IMG/VR virus record: IMGVR_UViG_3300031758_000017
Location: 1-64,000 of that record
Source of the DNA: a virus
Strand: one strand, 5' to 3'
Length of the DNA stretch: 64,000 bases
The translations under genes were made by a program, and so were the position numbers. Positions 40,503 through 48,553 of this stretch are shown here, in pieces (the first letter of the stretch is position 1; every line of letters begins with the position of its first letter). Below the pieces are notes generated by a model. That model was not told the DNA's origin. It saw only the letters and a list, made by a program, of their open reading frames with translations, and ran no database searches.

Positions 40503-42844
40503 CCAATCTTAAAAATCCCTACATTAAAGTTACATGGCAGGATACACATGAGAACTTCACCTCTGAAAAACTCAATAGAGTTAAATCATATTTTCAAAAG
40601 AAATACAACACAAAGTACGTTCAAATTATAACTAAAGTTATATCCAATGATGACCAAACAAAATTAGCGTCATTAGACATAACAGAAAATATTTCTGATT
40701 TTCAGTACCAAAAAACTTTGATGAAAGATTTCGTTGAGGAGAATGAAATCAATATATCATTAGAAAGACTTAATAATCTTGACAATAAAGTAAATGAAGA
40801 ATTCATCCGTAAAAACGGTGATAGAATCAAATACACTAAATGGTATATCAAAAAGGTTGAATTTTCAAATTTCCTGTCCTATGGGGGAAACAATGAGATT
40901 GATTTTACCATATTACCCGGCATCACAGTTGTAGAATCTACACCCAAAAATTTTGGTGGTAAGTCAACTGCAACAGTTGATTTAATGATGTTTTTATTTT
41001 TTAATAAAACCACAAAAACTAAAACCAATTCAGAAATTTTCAATAGGTTCAGTAACAATGACGAAGTAAAAGTTAAGGGATACATAACCATAGACAATGA
41101 GGACTACATTATTGAGAGAATAAGCTCACGTAAGAAAACAAAAAGTGGTGATTATACCGTCACAAATAAATTGGATTTTTATAAAAAAAATCAAGATGGT
41201 ACGATTGAAAATTTAACAGGTGAACAACGTAGAGAAACTGAAGATTTTATAACAAAGGCAATCGGCACAGAGGAAGATTTTCTATCAACAATATTAACAA
41301 CTGGAAATAATTTAGAAGAACTCATTGAATCAAAACCTACTGCAAGAGGTTTAATACTTACAAAGTTTTTAGGTTTAGAAATTCTTAAAGAAAAAGAAGA
41401 AATCTGTAAAACAATTCAAAGTGAATGGAGTAAAAAATTGATTTCCAATAATCATAATATGAATGATTTGGAAACAGAGATTACTTCTTTTCAAGAAGGT
41501 ATCGATGAAAACAAATCAGAAATATCTAGATTAGAAATTGAAACAACAAAAACTCAGTCAACCTTAAAAAATGCGGAAAATAAAAGAGATGATTTGTTGT
41601 CAAAAAGAAACACAGATATTGACCAAGATTTAATTCGTACCAATACAAGTCAAATAAAGGTTGATATTAGTAATTTGGAAAAACAAAAACAAGTTTCAAT
41701 TACTAACGCCGATTCTGTTAATGTAAAAGAACCTTCACAGTTTTATCTTGAGGAAAATCATTTGTTACTAAAAGATGAAATGAATGGAATAGTTGTGGAA
41801 GGTAGAGTAAATGCTGACTCCATTAAACGAAACGAAGAACTAATAAAACAATTAGAGGAAGGACAAATATGTCCGACCTGTAAAAGAGCATTAGCTGAGG
41901 TTGACCACACTGATGAAATAAATAAATTAAAAGAATTGGTCGAATCAATTAGGAAAATTCAAACAGATAATCGTAAGAAGTATGATGAATTAACTGAAAA
42001 GGAAAAGGTCTTTATTGATTTGAAAAAAGAGTACGATGGGTACGAAAAAAACAAAATTAAAAAGACAAGGTATGAGTTGGAGGTCGAGCAGAAAAAAATA
42101 GAAATTGAAAAGTTACAAACAAAACTTGATAACTATGACCGCAACAAACAAAAGTTAGAAGAGAATCAAAGAATAGATGCTGAAATTGTGGGTTTAAAGT
42201 CTCAAATTGAAACCCTCAATGCAAATCTAAGAAGTTATGGCACTACTATTGAAAGATTAAAAAATCAGAATCAAACTTTAACTGAAAAAATTGAAACTAA
42301 TAAGGATTTAATTAGAAAGATAAAAGTTGAAAATGAAACTCAATCTATCTTCAAGGTTTACCTAACCGTTTTCGGTAAGAATGGAATCTCAAAGGTTATT
42401 TTAAAAAATATGGTCCCACTAATTAACCAAGAGTTGTACAGACTTTTAGTTGATAGTTGTCACTTTATTTTAGAATTGAACATCAACGAGAGAAACGAGG
42501 TTGAATTTATAATGATTGATACTGAAACTAGAGTAGTAAAACCACTCGTTAGTGGTTCGGGTTATGAAAGAACTATTTCATCACTTGCCCTTCGAAGCGT
42601 ATTAACCAAGATATCGTCATTACCCAAACCAAATATTGTTGTAATGGATGAAGTATTTGGTAAAATTGCGGATGAGAATTTGGAAATGGTGGGAGAGTTC
42701 TTCAAAAAAATTAAAGATTATTTTGAACACATATTTGTTATTTCCCATAACCCATTAATTAGAAACTGGTCGGACAATTTGGTTATGGTCAAAAAAGATA
42801 ACAACATTAGTTCAATTGATTTTATCACACCAAAAATTTCTTAA
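40478..42844 (+). CDS. 46: gp46-like recombination ATPase, Rad50/SbcC type (788 aa)
   Basis: An ABC-type ATPase split by a long coiled coil. Walker A at about 154-164 has GGKSTA with K162; N-terminal strand FSNFLSYGG precedes it. Coiled coil runs about 325-620 with a zinc hook C465-P-T-C468 at its tip. Signature VSGSGYERTISSLALRS is at about 690-706, Walker B IVVMDE at about 719-725, and H-loop VISHNP near 755. The partner nuclease is the gp47-like gene at 38284. About 110 extra N-terminal residues precede the usual start of the family. Role: end resection and recombination-dependent replication. Confidence 0.92.
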   Translation: MDTTKKEVTNLKNPYIKVTWQDTHENFTSEKLNRVKSYFQKKYNTKYVQIITKVISNDDQTKLASLDITENISDFQYQKTLMKDFVEENEINISLERLNNLDNKVNEEFIRKNGDRIKYTKWYIKKVEFSNFLSYGGNNEIDFTILPGITVVESTPKNFGGKSTATVDLMMFLFFNKTTKTKTNSEIFNRFSNNDEVKVKGYITIDNEDYIIERISSRKKTKSGDYTVTNKLDFYKKNQDGTIENLTGEQRRETEDFITKAIGTEEDFLSTILTTGNNLEELIESKPTARGLILTKFLGLEILKEKEEICKTIQSEWSKKLISNNHNMNDLETEITSFQEGIDENKSEISRLEIETTKTQSTLKNAENKRDDLLSKRNTDIDQDLIRTNTSQIKVDISNLEKQKQVSITNADSVNVKEPSQFYLEENHLLLKDEMNGIVVEGRVNADSIKRNEELIKQLEEGQICPTCKRALAEVDHTDEINKLKELVESIRKIQTDNRKKYDELTEKEKVFIDLKKEYDGYEKNKIKKTRYELEVEQKKIEIEKLQTKLDNYDRNKQKLEENQRIDAEIVGLKSQIETLNANLRSYGTTIERLKNQNQTLTEKIETNKDLIRKIKVENETQSIFKVYLTVFGKNGISKVILKNMVPLINQELYRLLVDSCHFILELNINERNEVEFIMIDTETRVVKPLVSGSGYERTISSLALRSVLTKISSLPKPNIVVMDEVFGKIADENLEMVGEFFKKIKDYFEHIFVISHNPLIRNWSDNLVMVKKDNNISSIDFITPKIS

Positions 42845-42883
42845 TATCACTTTTTTTTCTTAGATTTAAAAAAAATAATTCAC

Positions 42884-43558
42884 ATGAACAGTAAACTATA
42901 TAAAGACTTCGGACTATTCGCTAAGGACAAAGGGATTAGCGGTTTAAATTTACATCACTACAACAAACAAGTTGAAGACAGTTTAACTCCATACATATTG
43001 GAAGAGAGACAAATGAACGTAACCGTGATGGATGTATTCTCACGATTGATGATGGAAAGAATCATATGGGTTGCGGGTGTTGTAAACGATAACATGTCGA
43101 CAGTGGTTCAAGCTCAACTTATGTTTTTAGACAGTATCGATAATACTGATATCACAATGCACATTGATAGTCCTGGTGGTTCTGTAAAAAGTGGATTATC
43201 AATGGTGGATGTAATGGATTATATCAACTCGGATATTCGTACAATCAACACTGGAATGGCAGCATCTATGGGTTCGGTTTTACTTGGTGCGGGTACAAAA
43301 GGTAAGAGATGTTCACTAAGATTCAGTAGAACAATGTTACATCAGTCTTCAGGAGGTTTTGAAGGTAATATTCAGGATGCTAAGATTAATATGAAAGAAT
43401 GGGAAAAATTAAATAAAATTCTATTTGACCTATTGGGTGAATATTGTAACAAACCATCCGAAGTTGTCATGGAGGATGCGTCGAGAGATTTGTGGTTATC
43501 ATCAGAAGATGCGTTGAGTTATGGCATTATCGATGAGATAATTAGAAAGAAAAAATAA
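42884..43558 (+). CDS. clpP: ClpP-like serine protease (224 aa)
   Basis: Catalytic Ser128 lies in GMAASMGS and His153 in MLHQSSGG, 25 residues apart as in ClpP. An Asp near 198 (MEDASRD) and LSSEDALSYGIIDEI complete the pattern. IDSPGGSVKSGL supplies the oxyanion-hole strand. Length is near E. coli ClpP (207). No ClpX/ClpA ATPase is seen nearby. In a phage it may work with host Clp ATPases or act as a maturation protease; which one cannot be told from sequence. A 39-base AT-rich gap with a T run precedes it. Confidence 0.85.
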   Translation: MNSKLYKDFGLFAKDKGISGLNLHHYNKQVEDSLTPYILEERQMNVTVMDVFSRLMMERIIWVAGVVNDNMSTVVQAQLMFLDSIDNTDITMHIDSPGGSVKSGLSMVDVMDYINSDIRTINTGMAASMGSVLLGAGTKGKRCSLRFSRTMLHQSSGGFEGNIQDAKINMKEWEKLNKILFDLLGEYCNKPSEVVMEDASRDLWLSSEDALSYGIIDEIIRKKK

Positions 43559-43568
43559 TTATTATTAA

Positions 43569-43576
43569 TATTTATA
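43569..43576 (+). promoter_or_regulatory. TATTTATA element upstream of 43581 gene
   Basis: TATTTATA ends four bases before the ATG at 43581. If it is a promoter -10 element the transcript would be leaderless or nearly so. Confidence 0.38.
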
Positions 43577-43580
43577 TCAT

Positions 43581-43973
43581 ATGGACGAAAGACTTTTAAA
43601 CGCAAAAGAAAATACAAATAAAATTGCAGGTTTTCTTGCAAAGAACTATAAAACCGTTTTAATGGTTGTGTTCGGGTTGTTCGTTCTGTATTGGATGATT
43701 TTCATTTTAACACCTCGAGTGGGTATGTCACCTGAAGATAAGGCGAAGATTGATTCTTTGAATGTTGTAATTAATAACATGTATAAAGAACAAGAAATGT
43801 TAGACGATAAAATCGACAACATCAATAAAGAAATTGGAGAAGTTGATAATAGTATCGATAAAATTAAAAATCAAAAAACAATAGTAAAGGAAGTATATCA
43901 TGAAAAAATTAATCGTGTTTCTAATTTTACTGAGCCAGAGCTTGATAGCTTTTTCTCAGACAGATACAAATAA
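43581..43973 (+). CDS. Membrane-anchored coiled-coil protein, inner-spanin-like (130 aa)
   Basis: One membrane helix at about 23-43 (VLMVVFGLFVLYWMIFIL) after a short charged start is followed by a long coiled coil (about 52-110) and a polar end. The last 74 bases overlap the next gene in another frame. N-in topology, coiled coil and an overlapping partner resemble the inner-membrane subunit of a two-component spanin, which disrupts the outer membrane at lysis. No lysis genes are adjacent except a possible amidase 3 kb away, so this is a suggestion. Confidence 0.55.
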   Translation: MDERLLNAKENTNKIAGFLAKNYKTVLMVVFGLFVLYWMIFILTPRVGMSPEDKAKIDSLNVVINNMYKEQEMLDDKIDNINKEIGEVDNSIDKIKNQKTIVKEVYHEKINRVSNFTEPELDSFFSDRYK

Positions 43974-44328
43974 TAAAAATCGAACCCCCGAACCAGTAAA
44001 ATGTTTACCGGTTTCTACATTTAAGTCAATTGCTAAAGACTTATTAAGAGGTGATTCTGCGATTGCTGAATTGAAATTATCAAATGAACAAATCACAAAA
44101 TTAGAGGAAAAGGTTTCACTGAAAGATAGTGTAATTGTTACCATGCAGAAGAAAGAGGAAAATTATTTAACAATAATTAAATCTCAAGACGAAAAATATC
44201 AAATTTTAGAAAATCACACAAAAAATTTAGAATTACAGTTGAAGAAAGAAAAGGTGAAAAATAAGTTCAAAACCATCGTTGGGGGTGGACTTATTGCAAT
44301 TTTATCCGTATTTTTAATCGTACAGTAA
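43900..44328 (+). CDS. Secreted coiled-coil protein with C-terminal membrane helix (142 aa)
   Basis: A clear signal-like N-terminus (MKKLIVFLILLSQSLIAFSQ, residues 1-20) precedes a polar region, a coiled coil at about 55-120 and a hydrophobic C-terminus at about 125-142 (GGGLIAILSVFLIVQ). No lipobox Cys is present after the signal, so it is not a classical outer spanin. The two-ended anchoring recalls a unimolecular spanin. It is nested 74 bases into the preceding gene. An envelope role is likely; the exact function is not known. Confidence 0.55.
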   Translation: MKKLIVFLILLSQSLIAFSQTDTNNKNRTPEPVKCLPVSTFKSIAKDLLRGDSAIAELKLSNEQITKLEEKVSLKDSVIVTMQKKEENYLTIIKSQDEKYQILENHTKNLELQLKKEKVKNKFKTIVGGGLIAILSVFLIVQ

Positions 44329-44337
44329 TTTATTTGA

Positions 44338-44799
44338 ATGAAGACATATCTTTTATTTTTATTCGCGAATTTCGAAGACCACGAAGACATTGAATTTTTT
44401 TGTTTGGAAGTTCTTGGAGTTAGTCCAAAAATTGCCAAGGTTAGGTTTGTTATTGAAGATACGTCTAAAAGTATAATAGTTATATTTGAATCCGAATCAA
44501 ATAGAAAAGAGCTCTCTGAAGAACTTCACAATATTATTTCTATGGAGGATGTGAAATTTTACTTCCTCTTCGAAAGAGAAAGTATATATAGTGCCAATTT
44601 ACCTATACAGATGAAGGACTTTATGTTTAAGCCAAGTGAAGAATATAGTTCATTAAGGTTAGAATATAATAAAAAAGAAAACACCGAGAACCCTAACGAA
44701 ACAATGGACCTTGATAATATTTTAGAGAAAATTGAACAGGAGGGGATAGACAGTTTGACTCCTGACGAAAAAAAATTCTTGGATGGCTTCCAAAATTGA
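44338..44799 (+). CDS. Hypothetical protein with rhomboid-tail-like motif (153 aa)
   Basis: Residues 1-105 are an alpha/beta unit without a recognised motif. The last 30 residues (NILEKIEQEGIDSL, then TPDEKKFL) match a short helical tail often found at the C-terminus of Bacteroidota rhomboid-like membrane proteases (I-L-x-K-I-x-x-x-G-x-x-S-L-x-x-x-E-K-x-F-L). The remark on the tail is from pattern memory. No rhomboid membrane domain is present. Function unknown. Confidence 0.58.
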   Translation: MKTYLLFLFANFEDHEDIEFFCLEVLGVSPKIAKVRFVIEDTSKSIIVIFESESNRKELSEELHNIISMEDVKFYFLFERESIYSANLPIQMKDFMFKPSEEYSSLRLEYNKKENTENPNETMDLDNILEKIEQEGIDSLTPDEKKFLDGFQN

Positions 44800-44800
44800 T

Positions 44801-44820
44801 TTTTTTTACATATTTTTACC
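44801..44820 (+). promoter_or_regulatory. T-run plus CATATTTTTA candidate promoter for sigma gene
   Basis: A run of eight T (44800-44807) then ACATATTTTTACC, 24 bases before the sigma factor ATG. Similar T-block/TATATTTT sites occur before several other genes. Confidence 0.35.
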
Positions 44821-44843
44821 CATGAACCACAAACCGAACATTC

Positions 44844-45656
44844 ATGGCCAAAACATTACTAATCAACACTGAAGAAATTCAGAACTACATCAAAGACATC
44901 CGAAAGATTAAGGTAATTACTCACCAAAGACAGGATGAAGTCTTCGAACTCTTAAAAAATAAAGACCTACCTAAGAAGGAAAGAGTCGATTTGTTAAACG
45001 AACTCGTAGTGGGTAATCTACGTTTTGTAATCACCGTCGCTAAATCATATCAAAACAATGGTATGGATTTAATTGATTTAATATCCGAAGGTAATATCGG
45101 TCTCATACGAGCCGCCGAAAGATTTGACCCTAACAGTGGTTACAAATTTATTTCATATGCTGTTTGGTGGATTAAACAATCTATTATGGCTTCTCTAAAC
45201 GAGAATTCAAGGATGATAAGACTGCCGTCAAACATTATTCAGGAAAATCAAAAAAGAAAGAAAAATGAACAGTTAAATGTTGATGACCCTTTCTTTATCA
45301 ATTATGAAGATAATGGGGCAGAAATAGTACTACCTCATTGTGTAAACTTGAATGATGAAATAAATGAAGAGGGAGACCAATTAATCGATACCATCATTAA
45401 TGTCAACGCTGATAACCCTGAAGACATTTTAAATACGTCTGAAGAAATTAAAAAAAGAGTTTCTCAAATGCTTTCAATCCTTGACGATAGAGAAAAGGTC
45501 ATTATTGAAAAGTCTTATGGGTTGAACGGTATTGAAATGAATTTAGAAGACTTGGGTGATGAATTCGGATGCACTAAAGAACGTATTAGACAACTACGTG
45601 ATAAAGCACTAAAGAAACTTCGTAACGACAGTTATGGATTATTAAACTATTTATAA
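44844..45656 (+). CDS. RpoD-like sigma factor (270 aa)
   Basis: Sigma-70 region 2 is clear at about 50-125: GNLRFVITVAKSY, then LIDLISEGNIGLIRAAERFD, FISYAVWWIKQSI and SRMIRLPSN. Region 4 is at about 206-262 with an HTH LEDLGDEFGCTKERIRQLRDKALKKL. Region 3 is reduced and region 1.1 absent, so it is a compact group-1/2-like factor that closely recalls Bacteroidota primary sigma factors. In T4-like phages the late sigma gp55 is more divergent. Here a host-like factor probably redirects host RNA polymerase to phage promoters, perhaps the TATTTAT or T-rich elements. Confidence 0.88.
   Translation: MAKTLLINTEEIQNYIKDIRKIKVITHQRQDEVFELLKNKDLPKKERVDLLNELVVGNLRFVITVAKSYQNNGMDLIDLISEGNIGLIRAAERFDPNSGYKFISYAVWWIKQSIMASLNENSRMIRLPSNIIQENQKRKKNEQLNVDDPFFINYEDNGAEIVLPHCVNLNDEINEEGDQLIDTIINVNADNPEDILNTSEEIKKRVSQMLSILDDREKVIIEKSYGLNGIEMNLEDLGDEFGCTKERIRQLRDKALKKLRNDSYGLLNYL
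45648..45655 (+). promoter_or_regulatory. TATTTATA/TATAAATA overlap after sigma gene
   Basis: TATTTATA runs into TATAAATA (45652-45659) across the sigma stop codon, ten bases before the ATG at 45666. The only site where both orientations overlap. Confidence 0.35.
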
Positions 45657-45665
45657 ATAAAAAAC

Positions 45666-45953
45666 ATGAAAAATTTTATTCAAAAAAATTTCACAATAAT
45701 CGTTTTGGTTGTTGCACTTTTAGGATTTTTTAAAAGTTGTGGCGACGGAAGAGAACTCTCTAAAATGAGAAAGGAAATTGAGTCAATTAAAGATTCTACC
45801 TACACCAAAGAAGAATTGGATGTTAGGTTAAGAATTGAAGGATTGAAATCAGAAAAAAGAATGATTCAAGCAACTGATAGAAAAATTTTAGATGTAAACC
45901 GTCAAACTGAAATTGATAATGAAATAAGCAAGTTGGAAAATAGTGTTAAATGA
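45666..45953 (+). CDS. Small membrane-anchored coiled-coil protein (95 aa)
   Basis: N-terminal hydrophobic helix at about 9-23 (TIIVLVVALLGFF) ends at KSCGDG; the Cys is not in a convincing lipobox. A charged helix or coiled coil follows (about 30-95). Stop overlaps the next start (ATGA). Could be an inner spanin-like or other envelope protein; no family recognised. Confidence 0.55.
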   Translation: MKNFIQKNFTIIVLVVALLGFFKSCGDGRELSKMRKEIESIKDSTYTKEELDVRLRIEGLKSEKRMIQATDRKILDVNRQTEIDNEISKLENSVK

Positions 45954-47059
45954 AAAATTGGATTAATAAAAATTATAAAACATTAATAGTATCTGCGTTT
46001 TTAATACCAATTATAACTGTTGCGTTGGTTTCAATATCACACGTAACTAAATGGTACGGAATTTCAAACCCAATTAGTTGGGCTATCTATTTATCAATAG
46101 GTATCGAAATTGCCGCATTATCTGCGTTGGCTGCAATATCAGCTGATATGGGTAGAAAAGTATATTTCCCATTTGGTATTGTAACCCTCATTCAATTTAT
46201 TGGTAATATTTATTTCGCCTATTCATATATTGATATTACGAGTCAAGCATTTATTTCTTGGGTTGAGTTAGTTTCACCACTTTTAGAATATATTGGTGTT
46301 GACCCTACAGACATGATTGGTCACAAAAGATTTTTAGCGTTTTTCGCTGGAGGTATGTTACCAATCATTTCACTTTCTTTTCTACATATGTTAGTTAAGT
46401 TTACTCAGAGTGAGAAAAATACTGTAGAGGTTGAACAACCAGTGGTAAAAGACGCTCCTGAACCCGTTGGTGAAGAAACACCGGTGGTAGATGCTAAAGA
46501 CATTGTTGGTGAAGTCTCTCGAGTTAGAATCTCTCAAGAAGATTTAGATATTTTAGAAAAATTACTTAACAAAACCCCCCAACCAAAAGATGTTGAAACT
46601 CCTGAGGAAGAAGAGGATAATGACTCATCAGATGTTTTTTTAATTGAGGACCATTTAATTAAAGAAGAACCGGTGGTTGTTAAAGAAACAACTATTACTC
46701 CTGAACCAATTGTTGAAGAACAACCTGTAATAGTTGAAGAACCAATTGTCACACCTGAACCAACTATTGCACCTGAACCAATTGTTGAAGAACAACCGAT
46801 AGTAATTGAAGAAACAACTATTACTCCTGAACCAATTGTTGAAGAACAACCTGTAATAGTTGAAGAACAACCGATAGTAATTGAAGAACCAATTGTTGAA
46901 GAACAACCTGTAATAGTTGAAGAACAACCGATAGTAATTGAAGAACCAATTGTTACACCTGAACCGATTGTTGAGGAAATAATTGAAACACCTGAACCGA
47001 TTGTTGAGGAACCAATACAAGATGAACAACTTCCCATTGAGGAAGAAAAAAAAAATTAG
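45950..47059 (+). CDS. Four-helix membrane protein with Pro/Glu/Val repeat tail (369 aa, zero frame)
   Basis: Hydrophobic segments at about 9-29, 37-60, 68-90 and 122-146, then a cytoplasmic or periplasmic acidic tail. From about residue 240 the tail is made of EPIVEEQPVIVEE-type words repeated about ten times. The zero frame ends at a TAG right after a ten-A run (47046-47055). The -1 frame continues in a coding-looking way for another 50 residues (see separate entry), so the true product may be about 418 residues. Function unknown. Confidence 0.68.
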   Translation: MKNWINKNYKTLIVSAFLIPIITVALVSISHVTKWYGISNPISWAIYLSIGIEIAALSALAAISADMGRKVYFPFGIVTLIQFIGNIYFAYSYIDITSQAFISWVELVSPLLEYIGVDPTDMIGHKRFLAFFAGGMLPIISLSFLHMLVKFTQSEKNTVEVEQPVVKDAPEPVGEETPVVDAKDIVGEVSRVRISQEDLDILEKLLNKTPQPKDVETPEEEEDNDSSDVFLIEDHLIKEEPVVVKETTITPEPIVEEQPVIVEEPIVTPEPTIAPEPIVEEQPIVIEETTITPEPIVEEQPVIVEEQPIVIEEPIVEEQPVIVEEQPIVIEEPIVTPEPIVEEIIETPEPIVEEPIQDEQLPIEEEKKN

Positions 47060-47208
47060 AAGAGTCCCCACAACAGGAGGAATCGTTGGAAAACTTTGGT
47101 TTGGACAATGGGGAAATAAATAATACAGAAGACAACGACATTTCTTCTGTTATCAGTAAAAGGTTAACTAGAAATGTTGGAAATACACAACGTAGAAGGT
47201 TTAGATGA
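47046..47208 (+). other. Candidate -1 frameshift site and 50-residue extension
   Basis: The zero frame reads GAA-AAA-AAA-AAT-TAG. Slipping one base back on the A run gives AAA-TTA-GAA-GAG and an open frame to TGA at 47206-47208. The extension is acidic (EESPQQEESLENFGL, DNDISSVISKR) and ends basic (QRRRFR), continuing the style of the tail. A7 or longer runs are efficient slippery sites. The alternative is loss of one A in the homopolymer. It would overlap the next gene by 35 bases. Confidence 0.6.
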
Positions 47209-47779
47209 TAAAACTTTAAATGTTGTTCGTCGCAGAACGAAAAAAACCCAAATATTACTGTACGACACTAATAGACGTGCGGACGATTTCATTAATAAAT
47301 TAAAGTACAGGAAGTGTGGTAAATACGACGAAATACCACACTTTATTGTCACTAAATTAGGTACAATCTACCAACTTTTCGATACCAACTATTATTCAAA
47401 TACATTTGACGAACCTTATATTGACAAACAATTTATTAAAATTGCGGTTGAAAATTTAGGATGGTTAAGTAAAAATACCGTAACAGGTTTCATGCATAAT
47501 TGGATTGGAGACCCTTACAGATGTGAACCTTTCGTTAGAAATTGGAGAAACCATTATTTTTGGGATAGGTATAATGATGACCAAGTATTATCAATTTCAT
47601 CATTGTGTGAACATATATGTGAATCCCACGGTATACCAAAAAATATAGTACCTTCTCAGGGATATCTTGAAAGCGCTATTAAATTTAATGGTGTAGTGTG
47701 TAAATCTAATTTCTCAAATATTTATACAGATATAAACCCATCATTTAATTTTAGACTAATTTTTAAAAATGAACAATAG
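47174..47779 (+). CDS. Divergent amidase-2/PGRP-fold protein (201 aa)
   Basis: Pattern follows N-acetylmuramoyl-L-alanine amidases: IPHFIVTKLGTIYQLFDT (about 55-72), IKIAVENLGWL (about 90-100), DDQVLSISSLCEHI (helix, about 136-149), GIPKN, then FNGVVCKSN and TDINPSF near the end (where gH ... DPG-x-F is usual). The first His ligand (H-H-T) appears as LLYDTNR and the second as KSN, so the usual zinc ligands seem missing. It may be an inactive binding fold or a very diverged endolysin. Starts in the -1 extension of the previous gene. Confidence 0.58.
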   Translation: MLEIHNVEGLDDKTLNVVRRRTKKTQILLYDTNRRADDFINKLKYRKCGKYDEIPHFIVTKLGTIYQLFDTNYYSNTFDEPYIDKQFIKIAVENLGWLSKNTVTGFMHNWIGDPYRCEPFVRNWRNHYFWDRYNDDQVLSISSLCEHICESHGIPKNIVPSQGYLESAIKFNGVVCKSNFSNIYTDINPSFNFRLIFKNEQ

Positions 47780-48314
47780 AAAAACATCGGGGTACGACGA
47801 GATAAAAGGTATGTTAAAGACGTTAAGGTCTCTTAATGAAACCGTGTACACCAACAAGAATTTGATTAAGGAAGAGGATGAAACTCAACAACCTAATACC
47901 AATACACAAAATACCGATAACGAGTTAAACAAAAAACAGTACGATAACGTGGAGGTTGTTAATGATGTGGATGTTAAATTATTGTCTTCTGACCAAGAGG
48001 ATATAAAACTTAAACCTGAAGAAAAAACCGCCTTATCACAAATAATTGATTCATTTAGACAACAAGTTTCACAAATTGCAAGTTTAGAACCTGGAATTAC
48101 CATAACCGAGACTGAAATCAGACTTGATGGTGAAATTACAGACTTAGAAATTAATTTTGTTATGATTTCGGGTGAAGGTAGTGGGTTATACATAAATGGC
48201 GACATGTTATTATTAGACGACGAAACAATGGACATGTTAGAAAAATTGAGAAAATTTGAACCAACTTTCACATCGGCTATGGAGCCATTAATTAGAGATA
48301 GAATGAACGCATAA
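47769..48314 (+). CDS. Hypothetical acidic protein (181 aa)
   Basis: A Lys-rich start, a Gln/Asn/Thr-rich disordered part (about 35-80), then a helix-strand unit with alternation GITITETEIRLDGEITDLEINFVMIS (given as two parts, about 110-135) and an acidic helix. Overlaps the previous gene by 11 bases and the next by one (TAATG). It begins a run of four coupled small genes that could be head-core or assembly factors; that is inference. Confidence 0.6.
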   Translation: MNNRKTSGYDEIKGMLKTLRSLNETVYTNKNLIKEEDETQQPNTNTQNTDNELNKKQYDNVEVVNDVDVKLLSSDQEDIKLKPEEKTALSQIIDSFRQQVSQIASLEPGITITETEIRLDGEITDLEINFVMISGEGSGLYINGDMLLLDDETMDMLEKLRKFEPTFTSAMEPLIRDRMNA

Positions 48315-48553
48315 TGGCACTTACAAACACCGATGTTAAAGAAATTGAAAAGATTGCAAGAAAAGAAATGAAAGATTTTCTTGAGACCACTCAAGCACAT
48401 ACCATTGTAATGAAAATAATACAAAAAGAGATAGGTGCTAGGTCAGTTGATGAAAGAATCGTTGACCTATCATCTAAAGTTGTTGTGGAACTTTTCAAAA
48501 CACTATGGCAACGTAAGTCTTTTTGGGAACAACCCTTAAAAAGTGTTAGATAA
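48314..48553 (+). CDS. Small helical protein (79 aa)
   Basis: All-helical prediction by eye with charged and hydrophobic residues in heptad-like spacing (VKEIEKIARKEMKDFLETT, then VELFKTLWQRKSFWEQPL). One-base overlaps on both sides (TAATG) tie it to its neighbours. The small size and context recall short phage assembly proteins. Function unknown. Confidence 0.62.
   Translation: MALTNTDVKEIEKIARKEMKDFLETTQAHTIVMKIIQKEIGARSVDERIVDLSSKVVVELFKTLWQRKSFWEQPLKSVR

Noticed and set aside
46534-47141. Minus-strand ORFs over the EPIVEEQP repeat
   Set aside because: Antisense of a Pro/Glu/Val codon repeat; low-complexity Ser/Thr/Gly or Phe/Asn/Arg translations with no support.
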